Shown here piece after piece: positions 8,292-16,873 of a stretch of DNA of 33,706 bases. The stretch covers positions 1 through 33,706 of the forward strand of contig DATGEP010000193.1 of assembly GCA_035310125.1 (NCBI GenBank). The letters run 5' to 3'. The notes under the pieces were generated by a model. That model ran no database searches. It was not told where the DNA came from and saw nothing but the letters and a program-made list of their open reading frames with translations. This DNA comes from DATGEP01 sp035310125. GTDB lineage: Bacteria; Chloroflexota; Ktedonobacteria; Ktedonobacterales; JADMIN01. The position numbers and the translations under genes were made by a program. Every line of letters starts with the position of its first letter. Position 1 is the stretch's first letter.

Positions 8292-9608
8292 CTACCGTTC
8301 CGCGTGTAGTCGAGACTGCAACGCGGCCAGATCGAATCCTGGATGGGCCAGCGCTCGCGTGTCTACCATCAATGGCGCCTGGGTGGCGATCAGGTTTCGC
8401 AGCAGATCGAGATGGGCATCGTCGTTCACAGTCAGGGCCGCGCGCAGGCGGCCACGATCCAGATAGAGCGCGGTAAAGTGGTGCGCGGCGGGGTTGCCAC
8501 GTATGACGAGGTCCACGGTTGGCGACGACAGCGGATAGCCGACCATGTTGATGGAGAGGTCGAAGAGGTCGGAGAAGAAGTAGGGAACGTGGGTGTATTC
8601 TTCGTGGGCGCCCACCATGTTGCGCGCCGCGGTTTTCGCGGAGGCGATGGCATGGTCCCAGTGCTCGAAGTGCATCCAGCCCGACATCGAATCGGGATAG
8701 GTGATGACGTCACCAGCGGCGAATACGTCCGCCGCGCTCGTCTCCAATTGTTCGTTGACGAGGATGCCGCGCCCCGGCTCGGTGCGTATCTCAGCGGATT
8801 CCGCGAGCTGTGTATTGAGCGCGATTCCCAGCCCTAAGATGACGAAGTCGCAGGGGATATCCTCGTAGGGTGCGTTGCCGCGCACCGATGCGATGCGCAC
8901 GGCGGCGACGCGGCCGTGGGCGCCGGGGAGAATCGCTGTGGGCGCGTAGCCATAGCGGAGGCGCGCGCCGCGCGACGTGAAGAGGCTCAAAATATATTCG
9001 GAGAGCGCCGGCGATAGCAGGTCGGGCCAGACGCGGGCGCGGTTGTCCACGACGGTGACGTGGGCGGCCTTTTGTATGGCGCTCGCGGCGGTTTCCAATC
9101 CGATGAAGCGTGCGCCAATGATGACCGCGCGCCGGTTGGGTGTGAGCAGCTCGGCGCGGATCGCGTCGGCGTCTTCCAGCGTGCGCAAGGAGTAGACGCC
9201 GCGGAGGTCCGCGCCTGGCACGGCGGGGCGCTGCGGGACGCCACCCGTCGCCAGCAGGAGGCGGCGGTAGCGCAGCGTCTGCCCGTTCACGAGCAGCACC
9301 ATATGTGATGGGGTGTCCAGGTCCGCCGCCGCGACGCCACGCAGCACTTCGATGTGGCGCTCGCGATACCATTCGGGTTGCCGTACGCGGACACCGCCGG
9401 CGCCGTATTCGCCTTCGGTGGCGATCTCACCGCGCAAGAATTCCTTGGAGAGCGGCGGCCGGTGGTAGGGATACTCCACCTCGTTATTGACGAGCACGAT
9501 GCTGCCACGCGCATCGCGGCTGCGGATTTCCTCGGCGGCGGTCGCACCGGCCACGCCTGCGCCGATGATGAGGAAATCTACATCGCGCACAGCGTCGAAT
9601 CGTGCCAT
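8292..9608 (-). CDS. FAD/NAD-dependent ferredoxin-reductase-like oxidoreductase
   Basis: A 438-residue flavoprotein of the pyridine-nucleotide disulfide oxidoreductase fold, closest in layout to rubredoxin/putidaredoxin/BphA4 reductases. It would pass electrons from NAD(P)H through FAD to a small redox partner. Visible parts: FAD-binding IIGAGVAG (14-21), YPYHRPPLSKE (47-57, typical of this family), the ATGG turn (120-123), the NAD-binding region VIIGARFIGLE (162-172), the second FAD motif VFAAGDV (295-301), and the C-terminal reductase domain beginning around HWDHA and YFFSDLFDL. The NAD motif reads G-A-R-F-I-G, with Arg where the second Gly of GxGxxG is expected. ATG 9608 follows GGAG by 9 nt. 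No ferredoxin or oxygenase gene is adjacent. It is divergent from the ABC operon. Family sure; partner unknown. Confidence 0.85.
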   Translation of the reverse strand: MARFDAVRDVDFLIIGAGVAGATAAEEIRSRDARGSIVLVNNEVEYPYHRPPLSKEFLRGEIATEGEYGAGGVRVRQPEWYRERHIEVLRGVAAADLDTPSHMVLLVNGQTLRYRRLLLATGGVPQRPAVPGADLRGVYSLRTLEDADAIRAELLTPNRRAVIIGARFIGLETAASAIQKAAHVTVVDNRARVWPDLLSPALSEYILSLFTSRGARLRYGYAPTAILPGAHGRVAAVRIASVRGNAPYEDIPCDFVILGLGIALNTQLAESAEIRTEPGRGILVNEQLETSAADVFAAGDVITYPDSMSGWMHFEHWDHAIASAKTAARNMVGAHEEYTHVPYFFSDLFDLSINMVGYPLSSPTVDLVIRGNPAAHHFTALYLDRGRLRAALTVNDDAHLDLLRNLIATQAPLMVDTRALAHPGFDLAALQSRLHAER

Positions 9609-9791
9609 GGTGACATGCTCCGCGCGACTTCGCGCATCTCGCTCGGTGTTACTCGGTAATCCATAGTATAGCGCCTTGCTGCTACTTGCTCCAATGTGAT
9701 ATTTCTTTCATCTCTTGCGTACCTCTGGTAGACTGGCAGCACAAGGCAGCGACTATTGCTCGCTGTGGACGTTTCCTCAGCCTTGGTTTCG

Positions 9792-9813
9792 GTCCCTGGA
9801 AAGTCCCTGGAAA
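9792..9813 (+). repeat. 11-bp direct repeat in the leader of the binding-protein gene
   Basis: GTCCCTGGAAA occurs twice head to tail (9792-9802, 9803-9813), followed by a degenerate third unit, about 40 nt upstream of the ATG at 9856. Confidence 0.7.
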
Positions 9814-9855
9814 GCCCTTGAATAGTCCCCGAATCGTTGTTAGGGAGACGAAGAC

Positions 9856-10818
9856 ATGATCTCATGGAGCCCATCTCGAACCCGTATCCTCGCACTCGCA
9901 TGTGGCTTCTCGGCGCTGCTCGCGATGCTGCTCTCGGCATGTGGCGCCACGACCGCTATCGGCGGCGGCGGCAAGCCTACGCCCTCGTCGGCCACGCCAA
10001 CGGTCGTGCCAGTGACTTGCCCGGCGGCCAGCGTTGTGGCAACGTGGCATCTGGTCAACGCTGGTCAGCTGACCATCGCGAGCGATACGACGTACGCGCC
10101 CGCTGAATTCCCTGATGCCAAGGATCCCAGCAAGTTCATCGGGTATGACATGGACCTGGCGCGCGAGTTCGCCAGGCGGCTCTGCCTCAATCCGAACATT
10201 CAGAAGGCCACGTTTGGCAATATCATCCCTGACATCTCCGGTGCGCCGCTGGGCCAGCAGCGCTACGACATGTCCATCTCCTCCTTCACGATCAACACGG
10301 ACCGTTTGAAGAAAGTGGACATGATTCCGTACTTCACCGCTGGTGAGTCGATTCTGACGTTGACGGCCAACCCTGCCAACATCAAGTCCATCAACGACAT
10401 GTGCGGCAAGATAATCGCTGTGCAGAACGGGACAGTGGAGCAGCAGGAAGTCCAGGACGCCAACGGCGGCAACAACAACAGCGGGCAGGCGCCGGTCTGC
10501 AAGACGGCGAACAAGCTGATCACCATCGTCTCGAACGATGACCAGGGCATCGTGGTGGATCAGGTGCTCAATGGTCGCGCCGACGCCAGCTATCAGGACC
10601 AGCCGGTGACGGATTACTATGCGTCGCTGCATCCGGGCAAGCTGATTGACGCCGGCATCACCGTGCAGCCATCGCCTGAGGGTATTGTCATGCGCAAAGA
10701 TAATGCCGCGCTGGAGAGCGCGATCACGTCTGCGCTGCAAGCGATGCGCACAGACGGCACGTATCTGACCATCCTCAAGGCATGGGGCCAGCAGTCGCTG
10801 GCGTATCCGCCGCTGTAG
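9856..10818 (+). CDS. Amino-acid ABC transporter substrate-binding lipoprotein
   Basis: A 320-residue family-3 solute-binding protein that would capture a polar amino acid outside the membrane and deliver it to the permease encoded downstream. The N-terminus is a lipoprotein signal ending in LLSAC (Cys29), followed by a Gly/Pro/Thr linker. The mature domain shows family-3 landmarks: an initial strand with IASDTTYAPAEF, FIGYDMDLAREFARRL, the hinge stretch DMSISSFTINTDRLKKVDMIPYF, and later DGRAD-type NGRADASYQD. ATG 9856 has AGGGAG 8 nt upstream. First gene of a three-gene operon with the permease (10999) and ATPase (11924). The ligand cannot be decided from sequence alone. Confidence 0.92.
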   Translation: MISWSPSRTRILALACGFSALLAMLLSACGATTAIGGGGKPTPSSATPTVVPVTCPAASVVATWHLVNAGQLTIASDTTYAPAEFPDAKDPSKFIGYDMDLAREFARRLCLNPNIQKATFGNIIPDISGAPLGQQRYDMSISSFTINTDRLKKVDMIPYFTAGESILTLTANPANIKSINDMCGKIIAVQNGTVEQQEVQDANGGNNNSGQAPVCKTANKLITIVSNDDQGIVVDQVLNGRADASYQDQPVTDYYASLHPGKLIDAGITVQPSPEGIVMRKDNAALESAITSALQAMRTDGTYLTILKAWGQQSLAYPPL

Positions 10819-10872
10819 GCTGGATTCGCACTTGCCATAACGCGAGTCTATCGGATACGCTAACACCACCGT

Positions 10873-10909
10873 GCGGAACGGTCGAGGGTGATTGCCTCGA
10901 CCGTTCCGC
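10873..10909 (+). promoter_or_regulatory. Intercistronic hairpin between binding protein and permease
   Basis: A perfect 15-bp stem (10873-10887 with 10895-10909) around a 7-nt loop, with no T-run after it. Located 54 nt after the binding-protein stop. Such structures commonly protect the upstream message or dampen read-through, giving excess binding protein over membrane subunits. Confidence 0.8.
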
Positions 10910-10998
10910 GCAGGTGACGTCGCCCTACGGCGTCCGTGTGAGGGTGGCACAGCGGGGTGCCAGCCGGGAATGACGCCGGCTCACGATAGGGGAACCAT

Positions 10999-11892
10999 AT
11001 GAACCCGATCCTGCAATTCCTGCAGCAAATATTCACGCTGCGCGGGAGTTTCAACTGGGATTACGTTTGGGGATTCTTATTTTCACCCGATATTTTGCAG
11101 GGTGTGCTGATTACCGTCATCCTCTCCTTGATGGGGCAGGTTATTGGCTCGCTGATCGGGCTGGGGCTGTACTTTCTGCGGCGCTCGCGGACGGGCGCGC
11201 TGCGAACTTTCGCCAACGCCTATATCTGGTTTTTTCGTGGCACGCCGCTGCTCGTGCAGATCCTTTTTCTGTATGCGTTCATGCCGTATGTCGGCCTGGC
11301 CCGCCCGCTGATCAATACGCACTTTTTCCGCCATCTCGGTTTCACGATTGATATTCCATTTGATGCATTTATCGCCGCCGCCGTCGCGCTGGCCTTCAAC
11401 GAGGGCGCGTATATGTCCGAGATTGTGCGCGCGGGCATTGATTCGATTGATATTGGCCAACTGGAGGCGGCGAGGTCGCTGGGCATGACGTATGGGCGGG
11501 CGATGCGGCGCATCGTGCTGCCGCAGGCGATGCGGGTGATCATTCCGCCGCTGGGCAACGAGTTCAATAGTATGCTGAAAAGCTCCTCGCTGGCGTATAC
11601 CATCGGCGCTTCCGAGCTGCTCTTCGCGGCATATTCACACTCGTTCGCTCTTGGCGCGCCATTGGAGCTGTATACAGTCGCCGTCATCTGGTATCTTGTG
11701 CTGACGACCATCTGGAGCTTCGTGCAGGCGATGATCGAGCGCCGATTCAATGCTTCGACGCGGGAGCCAGGAATGCCAAACGAGCGCTCCTGGTGGCGGC
11801 GCTATATTGGGTTTGGTTTGGGAGCGCCCGTGCCCGCGCCCGCCGGCATTCCGACGGAGGCGGGGGCGCCGGGTCTGGGCGAGCGGCGGTAG
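10999..11892 (+). CDS. Amino-acid ABC transporter permease
   Basis: A 297-residue HisM/GlnP-type inner-membrane permease. Hydrophobic segments are visible near residues 33-60, 78-100, 122-135, 196-210 and 222-240. The cytoplasmic EAA loop that docks with the ATPase is at about 156-187 (EAARSLGMTYGRAMRRIVLP). YIWFFRGTPLLVQIL (75-89) is characteristic of polar amino-acid permeases. ATG 10999 follows AGGGGAA by 5 nt. The C-terminal 30-40 residues are a Pro/Gly/Ala-rich extension. It probably acts as a homodimer, since only one permease gene is present. Second gene of the operon. Confidence 0.93.
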   Translation: MNPILQFLQQIFTLRGSFNWDYVWGFLFSPDILQGVLITVILSLMGQVIGSLIGLGLYFLRRSRTGALRTFANAYIWFFRGTPLLVQILFLYAFMPYVGLARPLINTHFFRHLGFTIDIPFDAFIAAAVALAFNEGAYMSEIVRAGIDSIDIGQLEAARSLGMTYGRAMRRIVLPQAMRVIIPPLGNEFNSMLKSSSLAYTIGASELLFAAYSHSFALGAPLELYTVAVIWYLVLTTIWSFVQAMIERRFNASTREPGMPNERSWWRRYIGFGLGAPVPAPAGIPTEAGAPGLGERR

Positions 11893-11923
11893 AGGCGAGC
11901 AGGAGAGCGAGAGGAGACGTATC

Positions 11924-12748
<825 letters not shown>

Positions 12749-12758
12749 CGGCCAGATG

Positions 12759-12767
12759 TGGTATACT
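12759..12767 (+). promoter_or_regulatory. Possible extended -10 promoter for the 62-aa gene
   Basis: TGGTATACT matches an extended -10 (TG, one base, TATACT) about 100 nt upstream of the small gene; no good -35 is present at the usual distance. Confidence 0.35.
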
Positions 12768-12826
12768 GTGGTGTGCGTCCGCGCCATTAGCGAAGCGACA
12801 GGCCGCGATACTGAGACGACGACATT

Positions 12827-12853
12827 TGGCATGACTGGCATGACTGGCATGAA
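12827..12853 (+). repeat. Triple 9-bp repeat in the leader of the 62-aa gene
   Basis: TGGCATGAC occurs three times in tandem (the last copy ends in A instead of C), ending 15 nt before the ATG at 12869. Confidence 0.8.
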
Positions 12854-12868
12854 TGGAGTGAAATCATA

Positions 12869-13057
12869 ATGGCAAAGAAGGGCGAGCTTTCGAAGACGGC
12901 GCGTGCCTCGCTGGCGCAGCGCGATGATCGGGACCATCTGACGGGGCGCATTTGCGCGAAGTGTGGCGAGCCGATCAACCTCAAGGAGCTTTTCCCCGTG
13001 AAGGTCATGGGACATGGCATGACCTTCTACCACAAGAGCCACTACACCGTCGGCTAG
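12869..13057 (+). CDS. Small putative zinc-binding protein (62 aa)
   Basis: A 62-residue basic protein with Cys29-x2-Cys32 and His55-x2-His58, a CCHH spacing that could hold one zinc ion; the knuckle reads RICAKCGEPI. The N-terminal half is charged and likely helical. ATG 12869 is preceded by GGAG 12 nt upstream. It lies between the ABC ATPase and the MFS gene, bounded on the right by a strong terminator at 13083-13114, so it is a transcription unit of its own or the tail of the ABC operon. No specific family is recognised. The good start signal, terminator and clean composition make it a convincing real gene; the function is unknown. Confidence 0.7.
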   Translation: MAKKGELSKTARASLAQRDDRDHLTGRICAKCGEPINLKELFPVKVMGHGMTFYHKSHYTVG

Positions 13058-13082
13058 CGCCGGCGATTGTGGACTCGACGCG

Positions 13083-13114
13083 AAGCCTCTGTACGTTTGT
13101 ACAGAGGCTTTTTT
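13083..13114 (+). terminator. Rho-independent terminator after the 62-aa gene
   Basis: A 12-bp perfect stem (13083-13094 with 13099-13110), a 4-nt GTTT loop and an uninterrupted T-run through 13114. A textbook terminator. Confidence 0.95.
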
Positions 13115-13159
13115 GCAGGCGTCCGTGTATGATGTACATCATACACGGACGCCTGCAAA
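13112..13159. repeat. 48-bp perfect palindrome without a loop
   Basis: Positions 13112-13135 and 13136-13159 are exact reverse complements (24 bp each arm, no spacer), with the centre at GATGT/ACATC. The left arm begins within the T-run of the terminator and the right arm ends 2 nt before the MFS promoter -35. Confidence 0.97.
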
Positions 13160-13161
13160 CA

Positions 13162-13190
13162 TTGACGTAAACGTTAATCTGTAGTATACT
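13162..13190 (+). promoter_or_regulatory. Sigma-70 promoter for the MFS gene, with possible operator
   Basis: TTGACG (13162-13167), a 17-nt spacer and TATACT (13185-13190); a second TATAAT lies at 13195-13200. The -35 is part of a near-palindrome TTGACGT-AA-ACGTTAA (13162-13177), similar in style to operators of MerR/TetR-type repressors. Confidence 0.8.
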
Positions 13191-13220
13191 TAGGTATAAT
13201 CTGCTTAAGCAAGCCTGACC

Positions 13221-14627
13221 ATGATGGGAGTGGGAATAGTGCGGTCTGGAAGAGATCTGAGCGTGGTGGGAAGTCAACCGGTAGCTACCGGGGGAACGAC
13301 CGCGCGCGGGGGCATGGACGAGCGCGCCAGGAAGATGGGTATCTTCTCCGCGCTGCGGTTCCGCAACTACCGGCTCTTCTGGACGGGCCAGCTCGTTTCC
13401 GTGACGGGCACCTTTATGCAGGGAACGGCGCAGCAGTGGCTCGTCCTCACGCTATCGAACAATAACCCCATGCCGCTGGGCATCGTCAGCGCGCTCCAGT
13501 TCGGTCCGATGCTCATTCCGTTCGGCGGCGCTATCGCGGACCGCTGGCCGCGCCGGAGGGTGCTGATGGGCACGCAGGCGTCGGCGGGGGTGCTTGCCAT
13601 GGCGCTGTGGACGCTGACCCTGCTCAATATCGCCCAGCTCTGGGAGGTCTACGTCCTCGCGCTGCTGCTGGGGATTGTCAACGCGGTGGATATGCCGACG
13701 CGGCAGGCGTTCGTCAGCGAGATGGTGTCGAATGAGTATCTGCTGAACGCCATCTCGCTGAACTCCGCGCAGTTCAATGCCTCGCGGATCGTGGGGCCGG
13801 GGCTGGCGGGCGCTATGATTGCAATCTTTGGGATGCCGCTGCTCTTTCTGCTCAACGCCGTTAGCTATATCGCCGTTATCGCGGGGCTCTTGATGATGCG
13901 ACCCGCCGAGCTTGTGCCGATGCCGGAGCATACCATCCAGCACGGCATGGCGCGCATTCGCGCGCTGGGCGATGGCGCCCGCTTTGTGCTGTCGAAGCGT
14001 ACCGTGCTCATCACGTTTATGATCGTCACGGTGGTCGGCATGATGGGGTTCAACTTCAATGTGCTGCTGCCGGTTGAAGCCACGAATGTTTTGCATGCGG
14101 GCTCGGCGGTCTTCGGCCTGCTGACCTCCGCGCTGGGCGCGGGGGCGCTGATCGGCGCGTTGCTGCTGGCGAGGCGAGGCGGCAAACCGACGAATCGCAT
14201 GCTCGTCGGCGCGGCGGGGGGCTTCGGCGTGCTCGAAATGGCAACCGCCTTCTCGCGGTCCGTTCCGGTCACGCTTTTGCTGATCGCTTTCACTGGCGTG
14301 GCCACGAGCATGTTCTCCGCGTCGGCAAACACGCGCGTGCAGCTTTCGAGTCCTGTGGAGCTGCGCGGGCGGGTGATGGCCGTCTATTCGATGGTTTTCA
14401 TCGGCACGACGCCGATTGGGAGTCTGATCGTTAGCATTGTGGCGACGGCTGGCGGGGTGCCGCTGGCGTTCATCATCTGCGGCCTGCCGTGTGTGCTGGT
14501 CGCGGGGTTTGCCGGGTGGCTGTGGCGTGACTCGCTCGGCTTCACACGGGCGGCGGTGGCGCGCGGCGGTGCGCCGGTCCTGGTGGCGCCGGAACGCGGC
14601 GCGGAGCATCCCACGGTTCAGGTGTAG
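13221..14627 (+). CDS. MFS transporter, DHA3/EntS-like exporter
   Basis: A 468-residue major facilitator of the EntS/DHA3 type, likely a proton-driven exporter of a drug, siderophore or other small molecule. About twelve hydrophobic segments are present. It opens with FSALRFRNYRLFWTGQLVS, the usual N-terminus of this family, contains the loop 2-3 motif A form GAIADRWPRRRVLMGTQ, and has the late motif SPVELRGRVMAVYSMVF found in this group. ATG 13221 fits the promoter at 13162-13190; an alternative start is ATG 13314 (MDERARK), which lies nearer the conserved region. Neither has a strong ribosome-binding site. It has its own promoter and REP elements downstream. Substrate unknown. Confidence 0.88.
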   Translation: MMGVGIVRSGRDLSVVGSQPVATGGTTARGGMDERARKMGIFSALRFRNYRLFWTGQLVSVTGTFMQGTAQQWLVLTLSNNNPMPLGIVSALQFGPMLIPFGGAIADRWPRRRVLMGTQASAGVLAMALWTLTLLNIAQLWEVYVLALLLGIVNAVDMPTRQAFVSEMVSNEYLLNAISLNSAQFNASRIVGPGLAGAMIAIFGMPLLFLLNAVSYIAVIAGLLMMRPAELVPMPEHTIQHGMARIRALGDGARFVLSKRTVLITFMIVTVVGMMGFNFNVLLPVEATNVLHAGSAVFGLLTSALGAGALIGALLLARRGGKPTNRMLVGAAGGFGVLEMATAFSRSVPVTLLLIAFTGVATSMFSASANTRVQLSSPVELRGRVMAVYSMVFIGTTPIGSLIVSIVATAGGVPLAFIICGLPCVLVAGFAGWLWRDSLGFTRAAVARGGAPVLVAPERGAEHPTVQV

Positions 14628-14656
14628 ATTCACGTCTAGGGAGGCGGGCGTCGAGA

Positions 14657-14723
14657 GGGCGCAGCAGGCAGCGCCCCTACAGACGGACACAAGGTGGGCG
14701 GGGGCGGCAGGAAGCGCCCCTAC
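14657..14723. repeat. REP-like palindromes (one full, one degenerate)
   Basis: A full type-A copy at 14657-14680 and a diverged copy at about 14696-14723 that keeps the right arm and CTAC foot. Confidence 0.75.
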
Positions 14724-15099
14724 GGCTAGGGAGGAGCGCGGCAGGCAGGCGGCGGTCGCGTCTTCCTCATGCGACCATTTCTACTTCCGCGCCCGCTTGC
14801 GTTAAATGTCCATACTTGCGTCCACCCTGACCTACTGATCCCTGCATTGACCTCTAAACGTCCACCACGTCGCGCCACGCCGGATGGGTGTCACGTGCCG
14901 TGCCATTGGTATCTGGTTCTCTGGCACACTCGATGGCGCGTGAAAGCACCGCGGACTGGGCAGCATCACGGCCGTTGTGTTCTAGGCGTTTCGGCGAGGT
15001 GGATGCACTGGATACTTGTAGCGACGAGTGGTGTCCGCCTGTGGCTATGCGGACTGTGCTGCGTCTAATCTTGTGCATATGGAACAGCGTACTCCCTGT

Positions 15100-15122
15100 C
15101 ACCATGCCACCATGCCACCATC
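15100..15122 (+). repeat. 8-bp tandem repeat in the leader of the HD-GYP gene
   Basis: CACCATGC occurs twice, followed by CACCATCA, about 20 nt before the GAGGAG ribosome-binding site. Each unit contains an ATG. Confidence 0.75.
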
Positions 15123-15151
15123 AGCGGGAGCATACGGAACGAGGAGCTGTC

Positions 15152-16732
15152 ATGCCTGCAACATCGGTTTCCGCTCCGCTGCGCTTGGCGGAGCTTGCTG
15201 CCGCGCTCTCGCTCGCGACCGACCTGGGCACCGGTCAACCGCTGGAGCATGCCCTGCACGTCTGCCTGCTCTCCGTCGAGCTGGCCGGCACGCTTGGCCT
15301 GGACGAGCACGAGCGCGCCGACACCTACTACGTGGCACTGCTGCGGGCTCTCGGCTGTGTCGCGGACGCCCACCGCGTCGCGGCGCGTTTCGGCGATGAG
15401 CTGCTCGCCAATGCCCAGATCTCCTTGATGGACACCGCACAGCCTGCGGATGTACTCAATCTTCTGGTACGCCATGTCGGTCAGGGTCAGCCAGCCCTGC
15501 GGCGCGCCCAAATGATTGCGGCCGCGCTGGCAGCAGGGCCAGGCGAGCGCAATGAGATTATCACGGCGCATTGCGAGGTAGCGGAGCGGCTGGCACGCCG
15601 GTTGGGGATGCGCGAGACGGTCGCACGCGGTATCACCCAGGTCTTTGAGCGCTGGGACGGCAAAGGCTCACCCGGGCGCGTGCGCGGCGAAGCGATCCTG
15701 CGCCCGGCACGCATCGTGACACTCGTCCGCGACGCCGCATTGTTCTACCGCCTCGATGGGATGGACGGTGCGACAGCTGTCGTGCGCCAGCGGTCGGGCG
15801 CCCTCTACGATCCTGCCATCGCCGCGGCCTTTTGCCAGCGAGCGGCTTCCATCTTTCAGGTGATTGAGACACCGACGGCCTGGGAGGCGGTACTGGCAGC
15901 AGAACCGGGTCCCCGCCCGGTGCTCACATCCGCCGCACGTGAGTCCGCGCTGCGCGCCGTCGCGGACTTCGTCGATCTCAAGTCGGACTACACAGCCGGC
16001 CATTCCAGTGGGGTTGCGCGGCTCGCGGCAGAGGCAGCCGAGCGCCTTGGTCTCGGTGAGGCGGAGGTAGATGCGGTGCGGCAGGCAGGCTACCTGCACG
16101 ACCTCGGGCGCGTGGGCGTCTCGACGGGCATCTGGGACAAGGCAGGACCACTTACTGCAAGCGAATGGGAGCGCGTGCGGCTGCACCCCTACTATACGGA
16201 GCGCATGCTCGCCAGGCCGCCTGCTCTGGCACACCTGGCCACCATCGCCGCACTCCATCACGAGCGCCTGGATGGTTCCGGCTACTATCGAGGGATTCCG
16301 CTGGCCATGCTCCCGCTGCCCGCGCGGATCCTCGCGGCGGCCGATGTCTACCAGGCGCTGACGGAGCGGCGACCTCACCGTCCTGCCTACACACCTGAAG
16401 CCAGCGCAGAGCAGCTCATGGTCGAAGCGCGTACCGGCCGTCTCGATCCTCAAGTAGTCCAGGCAGTGCTGGCCGCGTCCGGGCATCGCGTGTCCACGGG
16501 GCGGCGTATGTGGCCAGCGGGGTTGAGTGATCGCGAGGTAGAGGTCTTGCGACTGCTCGCGCATGGCCTTTCGAACCGCGAGATGGCCAAACGCCTCATC
16601 ATTGCTGAGAAGACCGTTGGCCACCACATCCAGCACATCTACAACAAACTTGGCGTCTCCACCCGTGCCGCGGCGACCCTCTTCGCCTTGCAGCACGATC
16701 TGCTCGACGACCTCTACCCGTCTGCGGAATGA
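15152..16732 (+). CDS. HD-GYP domain protein with LuxR-type HTH
   Basis: A 526-residue cytoplasmic regulator joining a phosphohydrolase domain to a DNA-binding domain. Residues 1-245 look like a degenerate first HD-GYP half: ERWDGKGSPGRVRGEAI at 167-183 matches the GYP region, but the HD pair is missing. Residues 265-415 are a fuller HD-GYP domain with His284, His316-Asp317, His345, His369-His370 and DGSGYYRG (374-381), where GYY replaces GYP and HDLGR replaces HDxGK. Residues 457-513 are a LuxR HTH (LSDREVEVLRLLAHGLSNREMAKRL). HD-GYP proteins often degrade cyclic di-GMP; here a nucleotide-responsive transcription factor is an inference. ATG 15152 follows GAGGAG by 5 nt. The open frame extends upstream but without a start signal. 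Confidence 0.87.
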   Translation: MPATSVSAPLRLAELAAALSLATDLGTGQPLEHALHVCLLSVELAGTLGLDEHERADTYYVALLRALGCVADAHRVAARFGDELLANAQISLMDTAQPADVLNLLVRHVGQGQPALRRAQMIAAALAAGPGERNEIITAHCEVAERLARRLGMRETVARGITQVFERWDGKGSPGRVRGEAILRPARIVTLVRDAALFYRLDGMDGATAVVRQRSGALYDPAIAAAFCQRAASIFQVIETPTAWEAVLAAEPGPRPVLTSAARESALRAVADFVDLKSDYTAGHSSGVARLAAEAAERLGLGEAEVDAVRQAGYLHDLGRVGVSTGIWDKAGPLTASEWERVRLHPYYTERMLARPPALAHLATIAALHHERLDGSGYYRGIPLAMLPLPARILAAADVYQALTERRPHRPAYTPEASAEQLMVEARTGRLDPQVVQAVLAASGHRVSTGRRMWPAGLSDREVEVLRLLAHGLSNREMAKRLIIAEKTVGHHIQHIYNKLGVSTRAAATLFALQHDLLDDLYPSAE

Positions 16733-16830
16733 CGATCTTCACGTGCCCCAGCAATAGGGCATTCGCCCGATGCTGCCGACGGGCGATCTGGGTACCCTTG
16801 GAGGTGTCGGCACGTGGTCGCCCAATTTTG

Positions 16831-16860
16831 CCCGATCACACCCGATCACACCCGATCACA
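16831..16860 (+). repeat. Triple 10-bp repeat before the hydrolase gene
   Basis: CCCGATCACA occurs three times with no mismatch (16831-16840, 16841-16850, 16851-16860), ending 1 nt before the AGGAGG ribosome-binding site. Confidence 0.9.
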
Positions 16861-16873
16861 CAGGAGGTTGCCC

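Larger units (their letters stand above)
14628..15151. other. Intergenic region before the HD-GYP gene
   Basis: About 520 nt with REP-like elements at the left end and no gene with a ribosome-binding site. A small inverted repeat GTCCGC/GCGGAC sits at 15033-15054, and an 8-bp tandem repeat at 15100-15122 precedes the HD-GYP start. No clear promoter was identified. Confidence 0.45.

Noticed and set aside
12827..12853. 9-bp triple repeat read as a small coding repeat
   Set aside because: It lies before the ATG of the 62-aa gene and no frame through it has a start signal; better explained as leader sequence.
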